A DNA stretch of 64,000 nucleotides from Rufibacter glacialis (GCF_008271745.1 NZ_VKKZ01000025.1:124001-188000), one strand, 5' to 3'; positions 26,766 to 37,356 are shown, counted from the stretch's first letter. Program-made: numbers and translations. Notes: generated from the letters alone by a model not told the origin.

Positions 26766-28499
26766 TTATTTCAATCTGATTTCGCTCACGCTGCACCCCT
26801 GCGGCACCATGGGGAACACGTTGTTCTCTTTGGTCACCATTACTTCCAGCAGGAAAGAGCCGGGGTGCGCCAGCATCTGCTGCAAGGCATTGGTCAGGTC
26901 TTCGCGTTGGTCTATCTTGCGGCCCGAGATGCCGTAGCCCTGGGCCACCATCACGTAATCTGGGCTGGTGATGTCCACGAAGGAGTACCGGCGCTCATGG
27001 AACAGTTCCTGCCACTGGCGTACCATGCCCAGGAACTGGTTGTTCAGGATCAGGATTTTCACGTCAATGCCGCTCTGCATGATGGTACCCAATTCCTGGA
27101 TGGTCATCTGCACGCCACCGTCGCCAATCACGGCCACTACGGTTCTGTGGGGTGCCCCGAACTTGGCGCCAATGGCAGCCGGCAAGGCGAAGCCCATGGT
27201 GCCCAAACCACCGCTGGTGATGTTGCTGCGGGTCTGGTTCAGTTTGGCGTAGCGGCAGGCCACCATCTGGTGCTGCCCCACGTCGGTCACAATGATGGCC
27301 TCGCCCTGGGTGAGTTCGTTCAGTTGCTGAATCACCTCGCCCATGGTCATCTCAGCGGAGGTAGGGAACAGTTCTTCTCTGATGACGGCGTCTATTTCCT
27401 TCTGCTCAAACTCGCGGAACTTGGCCAGCCATTCTGAATGCTGCTTTTGTTCTACCAGTTGCGTGAGCAGCGGCAGGGTCTCTTTGCAGTCTCCCCACAC
27501 CGGCACGGTGGTTTTCACGTTCTTGTCAATCTCGGCGGGATCAATGTCCAGGTGGATGACTTTGGCTTGCTTGGCGTATTTGTCCAGGCGGCCGGTCACG
27601 CGGTCGTCAAAGCGCATGCCTATGGCAATCAGAACATCACACTCATTCGTCATCACGTTGGGGCCGTAGTTCCCGTGCATGCCCAGCATGCCCACATTCT
27701 GCGGATGGTCGGTAGGCAAGGCGCCCGCGCCCATGATGGTCCAGGCCGCCGGAATACCTGATTTTTCCAGAAACGCCTTGAATTCCTGTTCCGCAGAGCC
27801 GAGCATCACGCCCTGGCCCCACAGCACAAACGGCTTTTGGGCACTGTTGATGAGGTCTGCGGCCTGCTTAATGTATTCCTGGCGCACAATGGGCTTAGGC
27901 CGGTAACTGCGGATGTGGTCACAAGGGGTATAGCCCTGGAAGTTGAATTTCTGTAGCTGCGCGTTCTTAGTGATGTCAATCAACACCGGGCCGGGTCTAC
28001 CCGTGCGGGCAATATGGAACGCCTTGGCCAGCACCTCCGGAATCTCCGTGGCGTCTGTGATCTGGTAGTTCCATTTGGTGACCGGGGTGGTGATGCCAAT
28101 CACATCGGCTTCCTGAAACGCATCAGTGCCCAACAGGTGCGCGAACACCTGACCGGTGATACACACCAGTGGCGTGGAGTCAATCTGGGCATCGGCGAGG
28201 CCGGTTACCAGGTTGGTGGCCCCGGGGCCGCTGGTAGCGAACACCACGCCCACTTTGCCCGAGGCTCTCGCGTAGCCTTGGCCGGCATGGATCCCGCCCT
28301 GCTCATGGCGCACCAGCACGTGCTTCAGGTCTCCCTCAAAGTCATAAAGGGCATCATAGATGGGCATGATGGCCCCGCCCGGATACCCGAAAATGGTATC
28401 TACACCCTCTACCTGGAGGGCATGCAGTAAGGCTTGGCTTCCGCTGATCACGGTGTCCGTCTCAGGCAAGGTGGGGGCTTGTTTCTCTTGCGTTAACAT
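26766..28499 (-). CDS. ilvB: acetolactate synthase large (catalytic) subunit
   Basis: The 577-residue ThDP enzyme makes acetolactate or acetohydroxybutyrate. N-terminal Pyr domain: [15 protein letters not shown], with the catalytic Glu in [19 protein letters not shown] (quoted from two adjoining blocks). C-terminal PP domain: [13 protein letters not shown], carrying the GDG metal motif. The start is the ATG at 28499, which overlaps the last 38 bases of ilvD and suggests translational coupling; a start at 28544 would lengthen the overlap and adds residues without homology. Confidence 0.92.
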   Translation of the reverse strand: MLTQEKQAPTLPETDTVISGSQALLHALQVEGVDTIFGYPGGAIMPIYDALYDFEGDLKHVLVRHEQGGIHAGQGYARASGKVGVVFATSGPGATNLVTGLADAQIDSTPLVCITGQVFAHLLGTDAFQEADVIGITTPVTKWNYQITDATEIPEVLAKAFHIARTGRPGPVLIDITKNAQLQKFNFQGYTPCDHIRSYRPKPIVRQEYIKQAADLINSAQKPFVLWGQGVMLGSAEQEFKAFLEKSGIPAAWTIMGAGALPTDHPQNVGMLGMHGNYGPNVMTNECDVLIAIGMRFDDRVTGRLDKYAKQAKVIHLDIDPAEIDKNVKTTVPVWGDCKETLPLLTQLVEQKQHSEWLAKFREFEQKEIDAVIREELFPTSAEMTMGEVIQQLNELTQGEAIIVTDVGQHQMVACRYAKLNQTRSNITSGGLGTMGFALPAAIGAKFGAPHRTVVAVIGDGGVQMTIQELGTIMQSGIDVKILILNNQFLGMVRQWQELFHERRYSFVDITSPDYVMVAQGYGISGRKIDQREDLTNALQQMLAHPGSFLLEVMVTKENNVFPMVPQGCSVSEIRLK

Positions 28500-30183
28500 A
28501 GGCTTCCTCTTGTAAATCTGTGATACAACCGTGGCTGGCATCACTCACGGTTCTTAAATATTTCAGCAACACTCCCTGTGAAGCATTGGGTTTTGGTCTC
28601 TTCCAGTTCTCGCGCCGTACGGTTAACTCGGCTTCAGATACCTGCACGTTCATGGTGTTGTTGGCGGCGTCCAGTACAATCCAGTCTCCGTCTTCCACCA
28701 GCGCTATGGTGCCGCCCTCATATGCCTCAGGGCACACGTGCCCGATCACAAAGCCGTGGGTTCCGCCCGAGAAGCGGCCATCGGTAATGAGGGCCACTTT
28801 ATCGCCTAAGCCCGCGCCAATGATGGCCGAAGTCGGTTTCAGCATCTCAGGCATGCCCGGGCCGCCTTTGGGGCCCACGTACCGGATCACGACCACGTGA
28901 CCGGGCTGGATTTTACCCAGCGTGATGCCTTCGTTCAGTTCTTCTTCAGAGTTGAACACCACCGCCGGACCTTCAAACCGGGTGCCTTCCTTGCCGGTGA
29001 TCTTGGCCACGGCGCCTTTGGTGGCCAGGTTGCCGTACAGCACCTGAATGTGGCCGTCGGGTTTCATGGGGTTGGAAAGCGGGCGCAGCAGGTCTTGTTC
29101 CTCACCCAGGGGTTGCACGTTCTCGAGGTTCTGAGCGATGGTATTTCCCGTCACGGTGAGCAGGTCACCGTTCAGGAGGCCTTCGTTCAGGAGGGTTTTC
29201 ATCACGGCCGGTATTCCGCCCACGGCGGAAAGGTCTTCCATGAGGTACTTGCCGCTGGGTTTCAGATCTGCCCGGAAGGCTACTCTGTCGCTCACCGCCT
29301 GGAAATCTTCCAGGGTCAGGGACACGCCGGCCGCGTGGGCAATGGCGATCAGGTGAATGACCGCGTTGGTAGAACCGCCCAGCACCGTGATGAGCACCAT
29401 GGCGTTCTCAAAAGCTTCGCGGGTTAAGATGTCACGGGGCTTGATGTCTTTCTCCAGCAGGTTGCGGAGGTATTCGCCGGTGTGCAGGCATTCTGCTCTT
29501 TTCTCCTCACTAACCGCCACCAAAGAAGAGGAATACGGCAGCGACATGCCCAGCGCCTCGGCCGCCGAGGCCATGGTATTGGCAGTGTACATGCCCCCGC
29601 AGGCCCCCGGCCCCGGACAGGCGTTCCGGATGATGCCGCGGTAATCCTCGTCTGAGATGTTGCCGTTCAGCTTCTGGCCGTAGGCCTCAAAGCAGGACAC
29701 GATATTGAGCTTCTGGCCTTTGAAGTTGCCGCCTTTGATGGTACCGCCGTACACCATCATGCCTGGTCGGTTCAGGCGCGCCATGGCGATCAAGGCACCC
29801 GGCATGTTTTTGTCGCAGCCCACCACGCAGGCCAAAGCATCATAGTAGTGGGCGCCGGCCATAGCTTCAATAGAATCAGCGATGATCTCCCGTGACACAA
29901 GCGAATAGCGCATGCCCGCGTTGCCGTTGGTGATGCCGTCACTCACGCCAATGGTGTTGAACCGCAAGCCTACCAAATCCTGCGCCTGCACGCCTTCCTT
30001 CACCACATCAGCGAGGTCATTGAGGTGCATGTTACAGGTGTTGCCTTCAAAACCGGTGGAGACAATGCCCACGAACGGTTTCCGGAGATCAGCCTCTGGG
30101 ATACCTGATCCGATCAGCATGGCCTGGGAAGCCGGCAGGCTGTCGTCTTTGGTATAGATGCTGCTAAATTTATTTAAAGCCAT
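28462..30183 (-). CDS. ilvD: dihydroxy-acid dehydratase
   Basis: The 573-residue Fe-S enzyme dehydrates dihydroxy acids to 2-oxo acids in valine and isoleucine synthesis. Cluster-associated Cys residues appear in [18 protein letters not shown] and [18 protein letters not shown]; the conserved RFSGGTHGF block is near the C-terminus. The last roughly 17 residues ([16 protein letters not shown]) go beyond the typical end and overlap the start of ilvB. It is the first structural gene after the attenuator leader. Confidence 0.93.
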   Translation of the reverse strand: MALNKFSSIYTKDDSLPASQAMLIGSGIPEADLRKPFVGIVSTGFEGNTCNMHLNDLADVVKEGVQAQDLVGLRFNTIGVSDGITNGNAGMRYSLVSREIIADSIEAMAGAHYYDALACVVGCDKNMPGALIAMARLNRPGMMVYGGTIKGGNFKGQKLNIVSCFEAYGQKLNGNISDEDYRGIIRNACPGPGACGGMYTANTMASAAEALGMSLPYSSSLVAVSEEKRAECLHTGEYLRNLLEKDIKPRDILTREAFENAMVLITVLGGSTNAVIHLIAIAHAAGVSLTLEDFQAVSDRVAFRADLKPSGKYLMEDLSAVGGIPAVMKTLLNEGLLNGDLLTVTGNTIAQNLENVQPLGEEQDLLRPLSNPMKPDGHIQVLYGNLATKGAVAKITGKEGTRFEGPAVVFNSEEELNEGITLGKIQPGHVVVIRYVGPKGGPGMPEMLKPTSAIIGAGLGDKVALITDGRFSGGTHGFVIGHVCPEAYEGGTIALVEDGDWIVLDAANNTMNVQVSEAELTVRRENWKRPKPNASQGVLLKYLRTVSDASHGCITDLQEEAYVNARETSPHLA

Positions 30184-30210
30184 GGTGTACTGGTTTGTTT
30201 TTCTGGTGAT

Positions 30211-30254
30211 TACAAAAAAAAGAGCCTTTCTTACCGGGTGGTAAGAAAGGCTCT
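30211..30254 (-). terminator. ilv attenuator terminator
   Basis: AGAGCCTTTCTTACC (30221-30235) pairs perfectly over 15 bp with GGTAAGAAAGGCTCT (30240-30254), with a 4-base loop. On the minus strand it is followed directly by TTTTTTTTGTA. It lies between the leader peptide gene and ilvD, about 30 bases upstream of the ilvD start, so it must be read through for the operon to be expressed. Confidence 0.92.
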
Positions 30255-30276
30255 ATAAGGATATAGGGAACCGATC

Positions 30277-30336
30277 CTAACTACCCGGTGGTAGAGGAGA
30301 GATGATAATGCTAATAATGACTAATAGGTGGTACAT
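30277..30336 (-). CDS. ilv leader peptide (attenuation)
   Basis: A 19-codon gene encodes MYHLLVIISIIISPLPPGS. Nine of the 19 residues are Leu, Val or Ile, with the run LLVIISIII in the middle. It starts about 20 bases after a strong promoter and its stop overlaps a GC-rich segment. ACCCGGT at 30283-30289 (plus reading) is complementary to the ACCGGGT at 30233-30239 within the terminator, so a ribosome stalled at the Ile codons would allow an alternative pairing and prevent termination; a ribosome reaching the stop codon would cover it. This is the classical leader-peptide attenuation design, inferred from sequence only. Confidence 0.85.
   Translation of the reverse strand: MYHLLVIISIIISPLPPGS
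30283..30289 (-). promoter_or_regulatory. antiterminator half-site
   Basis: These 7 bases inside the end of the leader peptide gene can pair exactly with 30233-30239 in the loop and 3' arm of the terminator. This pairing is mutually exclusive with the terminator stem. Confidence 0.6.
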
Positions 30337-30353
30337 AGCGTTGGAATGAGCCC

Positions 30354-30385
30354 TAAAGGTATGTGTTCATCACAACTCCTGCAAA
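30354..30385 (-). promoter_or_regulatory. ilv operon promoter
   Basis: On the minus strand TTTG (30382-30385) is followed after 20 bases by TACCTTTA (30354-30361), matching the Bacteroidota -33/-7 consensus in 11 of 12 fixed positions taken loosely. The start site should fall near 30347, about 10 bases before the leader peptide ATG. Confidence 0.7.
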
Positions 30386-30767
30386 AACTCCACCGCCTTT
30401 GCCTGTTATTTTTTATCATGCTCTGCTTTCATCTATCTAATTTCAGGCCCTGAAAAAGGCCGATTCTCTGTCTTGGCCTGGCTTTTTCGGCCTCTTCCCT
30501 CCTATGCCGTTTTCTGCGTCTTTTCGCAAAACAGGCGGTAAACCTGGTGAAGGAAGGTCCATCTGTTTAAGGCCTTTTCCTGTTTTCAGCCCCTTTGTAA
30601 AAAAGCCGGCCAAAAACGTTTTTATACTCTGGTGCAAGTCTGCAGACTCGCGCTAGTTGGTTTCCAGACCTGTGAGGTTTTCAAAACCTCACAGGTCTTC
30701 GTTCCGTGCTTTCAGGCATTCTCTGTTTGAAGGCTGCTTTGCTGAAAACAGGCCCAAAAAGCCCCTC
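30386..30767. other. intergenic region between leuB and the ilv promoter
   Basis: No gene is seen. The region contains the element AAGTCTGCAGACTCGCGCT (30636-30653), a long palindrome at 30666-30698 and two copies of the dispersed repeat (about 30591-30618 and 30730-30760). Confidence 0.5.
30666..30698. repeat. 33-base palindrome
   Basis: AGACCTGTGAGGTTTT (30666-30681) is the exact complement of 30683-30698. It lies about 70 bases after the leuB stop and may act as its terminator, although no T-tract follows. I recall similar ACCTGTGAGGTTTT palindromes scattered in Bacteroidota genomes, which would make it a dispersed repeat; that is from memory, not from this window. Confidence 0.6.
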
Positions 30768-31886
30768 CTAGATAATGGTGCTCAGACCAATTTCCAGGTT
30801 CTTCAGGTGCCGGAAGCATTCCCCGCCCTCCTGCACGTAGTCAGCGATGAAGCCGCCTACCTGCTCGGTTCTGAAGGGGTTCTTCTGGTTCAGCTCCGGG
30901 GTAAGCACTTTTTTGTCTAAAGCGTACTGCACAGCTTCTTTCACCAGATTCGCCTCTTCCTGCATGCCAAAATGCTCCAGCATCATGGCCACCGACAGGA
31001 TGGTGGCAATTGGGTTGGCGATGCCCAGGCCTTTGCCCTGCGGGAAAGAACCATGGATGGGCTCAAATAACGCAGCGGTCTCGCCAATGGAGGCCGAAGG
31101 CAGCAAGCCCAGTGAACCGGCAATCACAGAGGCTTCATCTGAGATAATATCCCCGAACATGTTCTCCGTGAGGATCACGTCAAATTGCTTGGGGTTCAGG
31201 ATCATCTGCATGGCGGCGTTGTCCACGAACAGGAAATCCACGGCCACACTGGGGTATTCCAGCGCAATCTCCTGCACCACTTCGCGCCACAGGCGGGAGG
31301 TTTCCAGCACGTTGGCCTTATCTACCAGGGTTAGTTTGTTCCGGCGGGTGGTAGCTGCCTGAAACGCCACATGCGCCACCCGCGTGATCTCCTCGCGGGA
31401 GTAGAAGCAGTTGTCAAAGGCTCCGTCTGCGGTGCGGCCTTTCTCCCCGAAGTAGATACCGCCCGTCAGTTCCCGGTAAATGAGCATGTCGGCGCCGGCA
31501 ATGCGGTCAGCTTTGAGCGGGGAATGGCTCAGCAACACATCATAGGCGGTTACAGGCCGGATGTTGGCGAACAACCCCAGCGATTTGCGCAGGCGCAGCA
31601 GCCCTTGCTCAGGGCGTACCTGGGCGGCAGGGTTGTTATCATATTTAGGATCCCCGATGGCGCCTAAGAGAATGGCATCTGCTTCAAAGCAGGCTTGCAG
31701 GGTAGATTCTGGCAAAGGATCGCCGGTGGCGTCAATGGCGCAGGCACCCATGAGTTGCACATCCAGTTCAAATTGGTGCCCAAAGCGCTCCGACACGGCT
31801 TCCAGTACTTTCAAGGCTTCGGCCACCACTTCTGGTCCAATTCCGTCGCCGGGTAATACAGCTATTCTTTTCGTTAATACGCCCAT
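30768..31886 (-). CDS. leuB: 3-isopropylmalate dehydrogenase
   Basis: The 372-residue product oxidatively decarboxylates 3-isopropylmalate to 2-oxoisocaproate with NAD+. Family blocks include [29 protein letters not shown] with substrate-binding Arg residues, the catalytic [17 protein letters not shown], and [17 protein letters not shown]. It ends leucine synthesis. It overlaps the end of leuD by 13 bases, which indicates coupled translation. Confidence 0.94.
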   Translation of the reverse strand: MGVLTKRIAVLPGDGIGPEVVAEALKVLEAVSERFGHQFELDVQLMGACAIDATGDPLPESTLQACFEADAILLGAIGDPKYDNNPAAQVRPEQGLLRLRKSLGLFANIRPVTAYDVLLSHSPLKADRIAGADMLIYRELTGGIYFGEKGRTADGAFDNCFYSREEITRVAHVAFQAATTRRNKLTLVDKANVLETSRLWREVVQEIALEYPSVAVDFLFVDNAAMQMILNPKQFDVILTENMFGDIISDEASVIAGSLGLLPSASIGETAALFEPIHGSFPQGKGLGIANPIATILSVAMMLEHFGMQEEANLVKEAVQYALDKKVLTPELNQKNPFRTEQVGGFIADYVQEGGECFRHLKNLEIGLSTII

Positions 31887-32470
31887 GGTCTGCTCTTTTC
31901 GTATTGCTCTATCGCGTCTTTCTGATTCGTTAAAAAATCAATGTCATCATAGCCATTGATCATGCATTCCTTTTTGTAAGCATCAATGGCAAACGGAATG
32001 CGGGCTTCCCACACGGGCACCTGTAATTCCTGGTTTACCAGATCCACTACCAAGGTGGTCTGCGGGTCTTCCTCTATCTGGGCAAACAACCGGGCCAGCA
32101 CGTCATCACTCACCTGTAAAGGCAACAGGCCGTTGTTCAGGGCATTGCCTTTGAAGATATCAGCGAAAAAGCTGGAGATCACTACTTTAAAGCCCGCATC
32201 ATGAATAGCCCAGGCGGCGTGCTCGCGGCTAGACCCGCACCCGAAGTTCTTTCCAGCCACCAATATCTGCCCGCTGTACCGGCTATTGTTCAGCACGAAA
32301 TCTGCCTTGGGCTGACCTGTGTTGTCAAAACGCCAATCCCGGAACAGGTTCTCCCCGAAACCCTCGCGAGAGGTAGCCTTTAAAAAACGGGCCGGGATGA
32401 TCTGGTCGGTATCTATGTTCTCAATCGGGAGCGGAACCGCGGTGGATTGAAGTATCTCAAACTTTTCCAT
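31874..32470 (-). CDS. leuD: 3-isopropylmalate dehydratase small subunit
   Basis: The 198-residue product is the swivel subunit of isopropylmalate isomerase. [16 protein letters not shown] and [18 protein letters not shown] are the family motifs; the latter recognises the substrate. It partners with LeuC. It is unusually separated from leuC by 327 bases of palindromic repeats and overlaps leuB by 13 bases. Confidence 0.94.
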   Translation of the reverse strand: MEKFEILQSTAVPLPIENIDTDQIIPARFLKATSREGFGENLFRDWRFDNTGQPKADFVLNNSRYSGQILVAGKNFGCGSSREHAAWAIHDAGFKVVISSFFADIFKGNALNNGLLPLQVSDDVLARLFAQIEEDPQTTLVVDLVNQELQVPVWEARIPFAIDAYKKECMINGYDDIDFLTNQKDAIEQYEKSRPWAY

Positions 32471-32797
32471 TCTCTCTCTTTTTAGTCCTCCTTGGAAGGG
32501 GGGATGATTACTCGTGCTGATTAAGCATTCCCGAGAATCATCTTTGTACTCTTTTTTTTTTGCTCATCCGGATTTATAAAACCGGATGTCACCTGTTGGG
32601 GATTTATCAATCCCCGTTTTTGTGCATCTCATGTCTTGGGGATTTAAAAATCCCTGACAGAGTGGTTCGGGATTGGTAAATCCCGAACAGCATTAGGATT
32701 CATCTTTTATAAGGTTCGTAGCTGTTGTCTTGGCTACTTTTCACGTCCTTTTCATCCCCCTACCCCCTTCAAAGGGGGACGGAATGCGCTCCTTTTT
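32471..32797. other. repeat-filled gap between leuC and leuD
   Basis: No gene is seen. It holds a cluster of short palindromes (32565-32688) and complementary C-rich/G-rich patches at about 32494-32510 and 32755-32780. The insertion of this DNA breaks an otherwise tight leu operon. Confidence 0.6.
32565..32688. repeat. cluster of four related palindromes
   Basis: Four short inverted repeats occur in 124 bases: CATCCGG/CCGGATG (32565-32588), GGGGATT/AATCCCC (32598-32615), GGGATTT/AAATCCC (32639-32654), and GTTCGGGATT/AATCCCGAAC (32665-32688). They share a GGATT...AATCC core and AT-rich loops, so they look like diverged copies of one element. Confidence 0.75.
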
Positions 32798-34195
32798 CTA
32801 GTTCAGGTATTGGGTAATGTCCACAATCTTACCCTCCACGGCTGTGATGGCGGCTACCAGCGGACTGGCCAGCAAGGTGCGGGAACCAGGACCCTGACGG
32901 CCTTCAAAATTGCGGTTAGAGGTAGAGACGCAGTAGGCTCCGGCCGGGATCTTGTCTTCGTTCATGGCCAGACAGGCGCTGCAACCGGGCTCTCTCAGTT
33001 CAAAACCGGCGGCGGCCAATACTTTGTCAAGCCCCTCTTCCATGGCCTGTTTTTCTACCAGTTTAGAACCGGGAACAATGATGGCCTCTACATGCGGTGC
33101 CTTCTGCTTGCCTTTCACGTAGTTGGCAACCTGGCGAAGGTCTTCAATGCGGGAGTTGGTGCAAGACCCGATGAACACGTAATCAATCTTCTTGCCCAGC
33201 AAAGATTCGCCGGGGACGAACCCCATGTACTGCAAAGACTTGCTGTAGCTCGCCTGCTCACTCGCCGGAACCTGGGTAGGAATCAGCGCATCAAGGGCCA
33301 TGCCCATGCCGGGGTTCGTACCAAAGGTGATCATGGGCGCGATGTCCTGCGCGTCAAAGGTGTATTCTTTGTCAAACGTGGCGGTCTCGTCGGTATACAG
33401 GGTAGACCAGTAGGCCAAGGCCTGCTCCCACCGCTCGCCTTGCGGCGCGAACGGACGGCCTTTCAGGTAGTCAAAGGTGGTTTGGTCTGGGGCCATGGTG
33501 CCGCCGCGGGCGCCCATCTCAATGCTCATGTTGCACACGGTCATGCGGCCTTCCATGCTCAAAGCCCGGAACGCGCTGCCGGCGTACTCCACAAAGTAGC
33601 CCGTGGCCCCGCCGGTACCCAGTTTAGAAATCACGTACAGGATGAGGTCTTTGGCCGTTACGCCGGGTCTCACCTCTCCTTCTACCGTGATGCGCATGCT
33701 CTTTGGCTTGCTCAACAAGAGACACTGCGAAGCCATGACCTGCGCCACCTGGCTCGTGCCAATCCCGAAGGCGATGGCCCCGAAAGCGCCGTGCGTAGAG
33801 GTGTGGCTGTCGCCGCACACGATGGTCATGCCGGGTTGGGTGATGCCCAGTTCCGGCCCTATCACGTGCACGATGCCCTGGCGCTGATGGCCCAGGCCGT
33901 AGAGCTCTATGTTGTGTTTGGCGCAGTTCTCTGTGAGTTTATCTACCTGGAAACGGGAAAGCGGTTCCTGAATAGGGAGATGTTGGTTTTTAGTGGGTAC
34001 ATTATGGTCAGCGGTAGCCACCATCTGCTCTTTGCGGAACAACGGCAAACCACGCGCTTCAATCTCGTCAAAGGCCTGCGGGCTGGTAACTTCATGTATT
34101 AAGTGTCTGTCAATGTAAAACACATCTAATCCCGCCCCCGGAATGGGCTTCACTACGTGGGCATCCCATATCTTATCTACTAATGTCTTTGCCAT
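32798..34195 (-). CDS. leuC: 3-isopropylmalate dehydratase large subunit
   Basis: The 465-residue aconitase-family subunit carries the 4Fe-4S cluster. The three ligand cysteines are in [15 protein letters not shown] and in [13 protein letters not shown]-terminal substrate-binding blocks include DHNVPT and [20 protein letters not shown]. With LeuD it isomerises 2- to 3-isopropylmalate. It lies 84 bases downstream of leuA. Confidence 0.94.
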   Translation of the reverse strand: MAKTLVDKIWDAHVVKPIPGAGLDVFYIDRHLIHEVTSPQAFDEIEARGLPLFRKEQMVATADHNVPTKNQHLPIQEPLSRFQVDKLTENCAKHNIELYGLGHQRQGIVHVIGPELGITQPGMTIVCGDSHTSTHGAFGAIAFGIGTSQVAQVMASQCLLLSKPKSMRITVEGEVRPGVTAKDLILYVISKLGTGGATGYFVEYAGSAFRALSMEGRMTVCNMSIEMGARGGTMAPDQTTFDYLKGRPFAPQGERWEQALAYWSTLYTDETATFDKEYTFDAQDIAPMITFGTNPGMGMALDALIPTQVPASEQASYSKSLQYMGFVPGESLLGKKIDYVFIGSCTNSRIEDLRQVANYVKGKQKAPHVEAIIVPGSKLVEKQAMEEGLDKVLAAAGFELREPGCSACLAMNEDKIPAGAYCVSTSNRNFEGRQGPGSRTLLASPLVAAITAVEGKIVDITQYLN

Positions 34196-34279
34196 AGCAT
34201 GTTCTCTTTGGTCAATTCTGATGGTCTTGGACTATCTTACAAGCCCTCACCTTTCAAAAAGACAGAGAAGGGTTAATTA

Positions 34280-35446
34280 TCAGTTTGCCGAAACCAGGTT
34301 GTCTTGTTCTACCAATAAATGGAGGTCGGCGTCTACTACTTCTTTCTTTTTGTCGGCCACTTCTAAAAAAGCGGCGTAGGCTTTGTCTAAGGTGAATTTA
34401 TCAAACGCGTAGCCGATCTTCTGCAACCTATAAGCCAAAGCGGCACGGCCAGAACGGGCCGTTAAAACGATGGAAGAATCCTCGGCGCCCACTTCTTTGG
34501 GATCAATGATCTCATAGGTTTCGCGGTGCTTGATCACCCCGTCCTGGTGAATGCCGCTGGAGTGCGCGAAGGCATTGGCGCCCACAATGGCCTTGTTAGG
34601 CTGCACGTGCATGCGCATCATGTGCGACACCAGGTGCGACGTCTCGGTTAACAGACGGGTATTCACGCTGGTATCCAGGTTCAGGTACGGGTGCTGGCGC
34701 AAGATCATGACGACTTCCTCCAGGGCTGTATTGCCGGCGCGCTCTCCTACCCCGTTGATGGTACACTCAATCTGACGGGCTCCGTTCACCACCCCGGAAA
34801 TGGAATTGGCCGTAGCCAGACCCAAATCATTGTGGCAATGGGTAGAAAGGGTCACGTTCTGGACGCCGCGCACGTTTTCATAGAGATATTTGATTTTCGC
34901 GCCGTATTCCTGGGGCAGGCAATAGCCCGTAGTATCTGGAATGTTGAGCACCGTGGCTCCGGCTTTGATGGCGGCTTCGCACACCCGGGCCAGAAACTCA
35001 TTGTCGGTGCGGCCCGCGTCTTCGGCGTAGAATTCCACGTCTTCCACAAAGCTTTTGGCGTATTTCACGGCCCAAACGGCGCGTTCCAGCACATCTGCCT
35101 GGGTGGTGCGCAGCTTGAACTTGATATGGGATTCTGAAGTACCGATGCCGGTATGGATTCTGGGATAACGGGCGGGTTTCAAGGCCTCGGCCGCTACTTT
35201 GATGTCGTTTTCCACGGCGCGCGAAAGGCCGCACACGGTGGCTTCTTTGGTTTGGGCCGCAATGGCCCGGATGGCCTCAAAGTCGCCGGGACTTGATACC
35301 GCAAAGCCCGCCTCAATCACGTTCACGCCCAGAAGTTCCAGTTGCCGCGCGATTACCAGTTTCTCGTCCATGTTTAACTTGCAACCGGGCACCTGCTCGC
35401 CATCGCGCAACGTTGTATCAAATATTTGTATCTTCTGAGCTGACAT
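34280..35446 (-). CDS. leuA: 2-isopropylmalate synthase, short form
   Basis: The 388-residue product condenses acetyl-CoA and 2-oxoisovalerate, the first step of leucine synthesis. [13 protein letters not shown] marks the metal/catalytic strand, [15 protein letters not shown] carries the HxH metal ligands, and [10 protein letters not shown] is the second signature. It stops about 120 residues short of enteric LeuA, so the C-terminal leucine feedback domain is missing. The start at 35446 was chosen because [11 protein letters not shown] follows at once and a promoter-like pair lies upstream. Confidence 0.93.
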   Translation of the reverse strand: MSAQKIQIFDTTLRDGEQVPGCKLNMDEKLVIARQLELLGVNVIEAGFAVSSPGDFEAIRAIAAQTKEATVCGLSRAVENDIKVAAEALKPARYPRIHTGIGTSESHIKFKLRTTQADVLERAVWAVKYAKSFVEDVEFYAEDAGRTDNEFLARVCEAAIKAGATVLNIPDTTGYCLPQEYGAKIKYLYENVRGVQNVTLSTHCHNDLGLATANSISGVVNGARQIECTINGVGERAGNTALEEVVMILRQHPYLNLDTSVNTRLLTETSHLVSHMMRMHVQPNKAIVGANAFAHSSGIHQDGVIKHRETYEIIDPKEVGAEDSSIVLTARSGRAALAYRLQKIGYAFDKFTLDKAYAAFLEVADKKKEVVDADLHLLVEQDNLVSAN

Positions 35447-35472
35447 CGTTATTTTGGCTTCTTTCTTAGATA

Positions 35473-35502
35473 CAAAGAAGGACGTATTAGTACGCAACCA
35501 AA
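35473..35502 (-). promoter_or_regulatory. leuA promoter candidate
   Basis: On the minus strand TTTG (35499-35502) precedes CTTCTTTG (35473-35480, 6 of 8 to TAnnTTTG) by 18 bases. It would start the leu transcript about 20 bases before the leuA ATG. No leader peptide or attenuator is visible here. Confidence 0.4.
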
Positions 35503-35593
35503 AAACTTTTTTTGCGGTGTCTACTATTTCCAACGGTCTACTTTTTTCTTTCAACCTGCTGAAAATCAATATTTTACCTGTTTTTCTTTTACA

Positions 35594-37141
35594 ATGCCTA
35601 ACCAAAATATTGATCCTATATTTCAGTTAATAAAATCGCTGACCCCCTCTGAGAAACGCCATTTCAGGCTGTTCACCAACCGGAGCGGCTCCAGCGAAGA
35701 CTTGAAATTCCTGCAGTTGTTTGACGCCCTGGACCAGCAGGAGACCTTGAACGAGGAGAAGATCCTGAAGCAGGTGCCTAGCCTGAAGAAGGCCCAGCTG
35801 GCCAACTTGAAGAACAACCTGTACAAGCACCTGCTCTCCAGCCTGAGGGCCTACCACACGCCCCAGAACCTGGACATCCAGCTCCATGAGCAATTGGATT
35901 ACGCCCGCGTGCTCTATAACAAAGGCTTTTACCAGCAGAGCCTCAAGATGCTGGACAAAGTGAAGGTGACGGCACAGGAGTACGAGCTGCCCCATATTGC
36001 CCTTACTGCCCTGGATTTCGAGAAGCTGATTGAGTCACAGTACATCACGCGCAGTTTAAGTGGCCGGGCCGAAGACCTGAGCCAGGAGGCGACGGCTCTT
36101 TCAGCGCACCTCTCGCAAATGCACCAGCTTTCTAATGTGGCATTGCGGCTGTACGGTCTGTACCTGAAGGTGGGTCTGGCCCGCAACCAGGAAGACTATG
36201 ACTCTATCACTGGTTTCTTTCAGGAGAACCTGCCGCCTCTGGACATCCGGCACGCCAGCTTTTATGAGAAGCTTTATTATTACCAAGCGCACGTGTGGTA
36301 TTACCTCATGATCCAGGATTTCAAGGCCTGTTACCGCTATGCCCAAAAGTGGGTGGATCTTTTTGACGAATACCCCCACATGAAGGAGCGGCGGCCGGTG
36401 CTTTACATCAAGGGCATGCACAACCTGCTCAACGCGCTCTACAACCTCTTCTACCATTCCAAGTTCACGCAGGTACTCCAGCAACTGGAAGCCTTTGCCG
36501 CTGATCCCTCGCGGCGGTCAAACCCTAACATTGACACGCTCCTGTTCCTGTATATCTACACGAACAAGATCAACTCCTATTTTCTGGAGGGCAAGTTCAC
36601 CGAGGGCCTCCAGGTTATCCCCGGCATCCTGAAAAACCTGGAGGGATTTCAGGCGCAGTTAGACCCGCACCGCATGCTGGTGTTCTATTACAAGATCGCC
36701 AGCCTGTACTTTGGCAGTGGTGATTTCAAGAAGGCCATTGAGTATCTGAACAAGGTGATCCACCATCGCAATACCAGCCTGCGCGAAGACCTGCAATGTT
36801 TTGCCCGCATCCTGAACCTGATTGCCCACTATGAAGCCGGCTACGACGATGATACCCTGGATTACCAGATCAGGACGGTGTACCATTTCCTGGGCAAAAT
36901 GGACAACCAGCAGCAAATGCAGGTGGAGATCTTCAAGTTCCTGCGCACCGTTGGCAACATTACCCCCTACCAATTGAAAGACGCGTTCACCACCCTCAAA
37001 GAAAAGCTGATCTCCATCTCCCAAAACCCGTATGAGCGGCGCCCCTTCCTGTACCTGGACATCATCTCCTGGCTGGAGAGCAAGATTGAGAATGTGCCCG
37101 TACAGGAGATTATGCAACGAAAAGTAGGAAGGCTGAAGTAA
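35594..37141 (+). CDS. helical-repeat (TPR-like) protein of unknown function
   Basis: The 515-residue soluble protein begins with [19 protein letters not shown], a start I associate with a Bacteroidota family of unknown role. Most of the rest is predicted to be antiparallel helices of TPR type (for example [23 protein letters not shown] at about 375-397). There is no signal peptide or enzymatic motif. It is divergent from leuA and is followed by a terminator, then the cassette array. Confidence 0.75.
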   Translation: MPNQNIDPIFQLIKSLTPSEKRHFRLFTNRSGSSEDLKFLQLFDALDQQETLNEEKILKQVPSLKKAQLANLKNNLYKHLLSSLRAYHTPQNLDIQLHEQLDYARVLYNKGFYQQSLKMLDKVKVTAQEYELPHIALTALDFEKLIESQYITRSLSGRAEDLSQEATALSAHLSQMHQLSNVALRLYGLYLKVGLARNQEDYDSITGFFQENLPPLDIRHASFYEKLYYYQAHVWYYLMIQDFKACYRYAQKWVDLFDEYPHMKERRPVLYIKGMHNLLNALYNLFYHSKFTQVLQQLEAFAADPSRRSNPNIDTLLFLYIYTNKINSYFLEGKFTEGLQVIPGILKNLEGFQAQLDPHRMLVFYYKIASLYFGSGDFKKAIEYLNKVIHHRNTSLREDLQCFARILNLIAHYEAGYDDDTLDYQIRTVYHFLGKMDNQQQMQVEIFKFLRTVGNITPYQLKDAFTTLKEKLISISQNPYERRPFLYLDIISWLESKIENVPVQEIMQRKVGRLK

Positions 37142-37168
37142 CAAGCCGTTTTAAGGTTGTTTTTGTAT

Positions 37169-37205
37169 AAAAGCGCTTGAATCCTGTTTCATGCGCTTTT
37201 TATTT
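37169..37205 (+). terminator. intrinsic terminator after the TPR-like gene
   Basis: AAAAGCGC (37169-37176) pairs with GCGCTTTT (37193-37200), with a 16-base loop, followed by TATTTTAATT. It lies 28 bases past the stop codon and marks the left limit of the backbone before the cassettes. Confidence 0.7.
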
Positions 37206-37263
37206 TAATTAGGTAAGAACTATATAGTATATTCGGTAGTCCAGTTACGGTTATCTGTCAAAA

Positions 37264-37338
37264 ACGACAATAAACCGTAGGTTTACCTCCGCCCATAGTG
37301 CAGATAAGCGTAAGTTCACGTTTATCCATTAGTTAGGG
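37264..37338 (+). repeat. upstream att site (attC or attI candidate)
   Basis: The site ends in GTTAGGG (37332-37338), the crossover of cassette 1. An ATAAAC (about 37269) and GTTTAT (37320-37325) pair as the L boxes do in the other sites. The centre lacks the CGGCCGACGGCC core and the left RYYYAAC box is poor, so it may be a decayed attC or an attI. Confidence 0.5.
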
Positions 37339-37356
37339 GCAATTAATAATAATTAA

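Noticed and set aside
32810-34102. 430-codon plus-strand frame over leuC
   Set aside because: It is long only because leuC is GC-rich at third positions; leuC on the other strand has all catalytic motifs.
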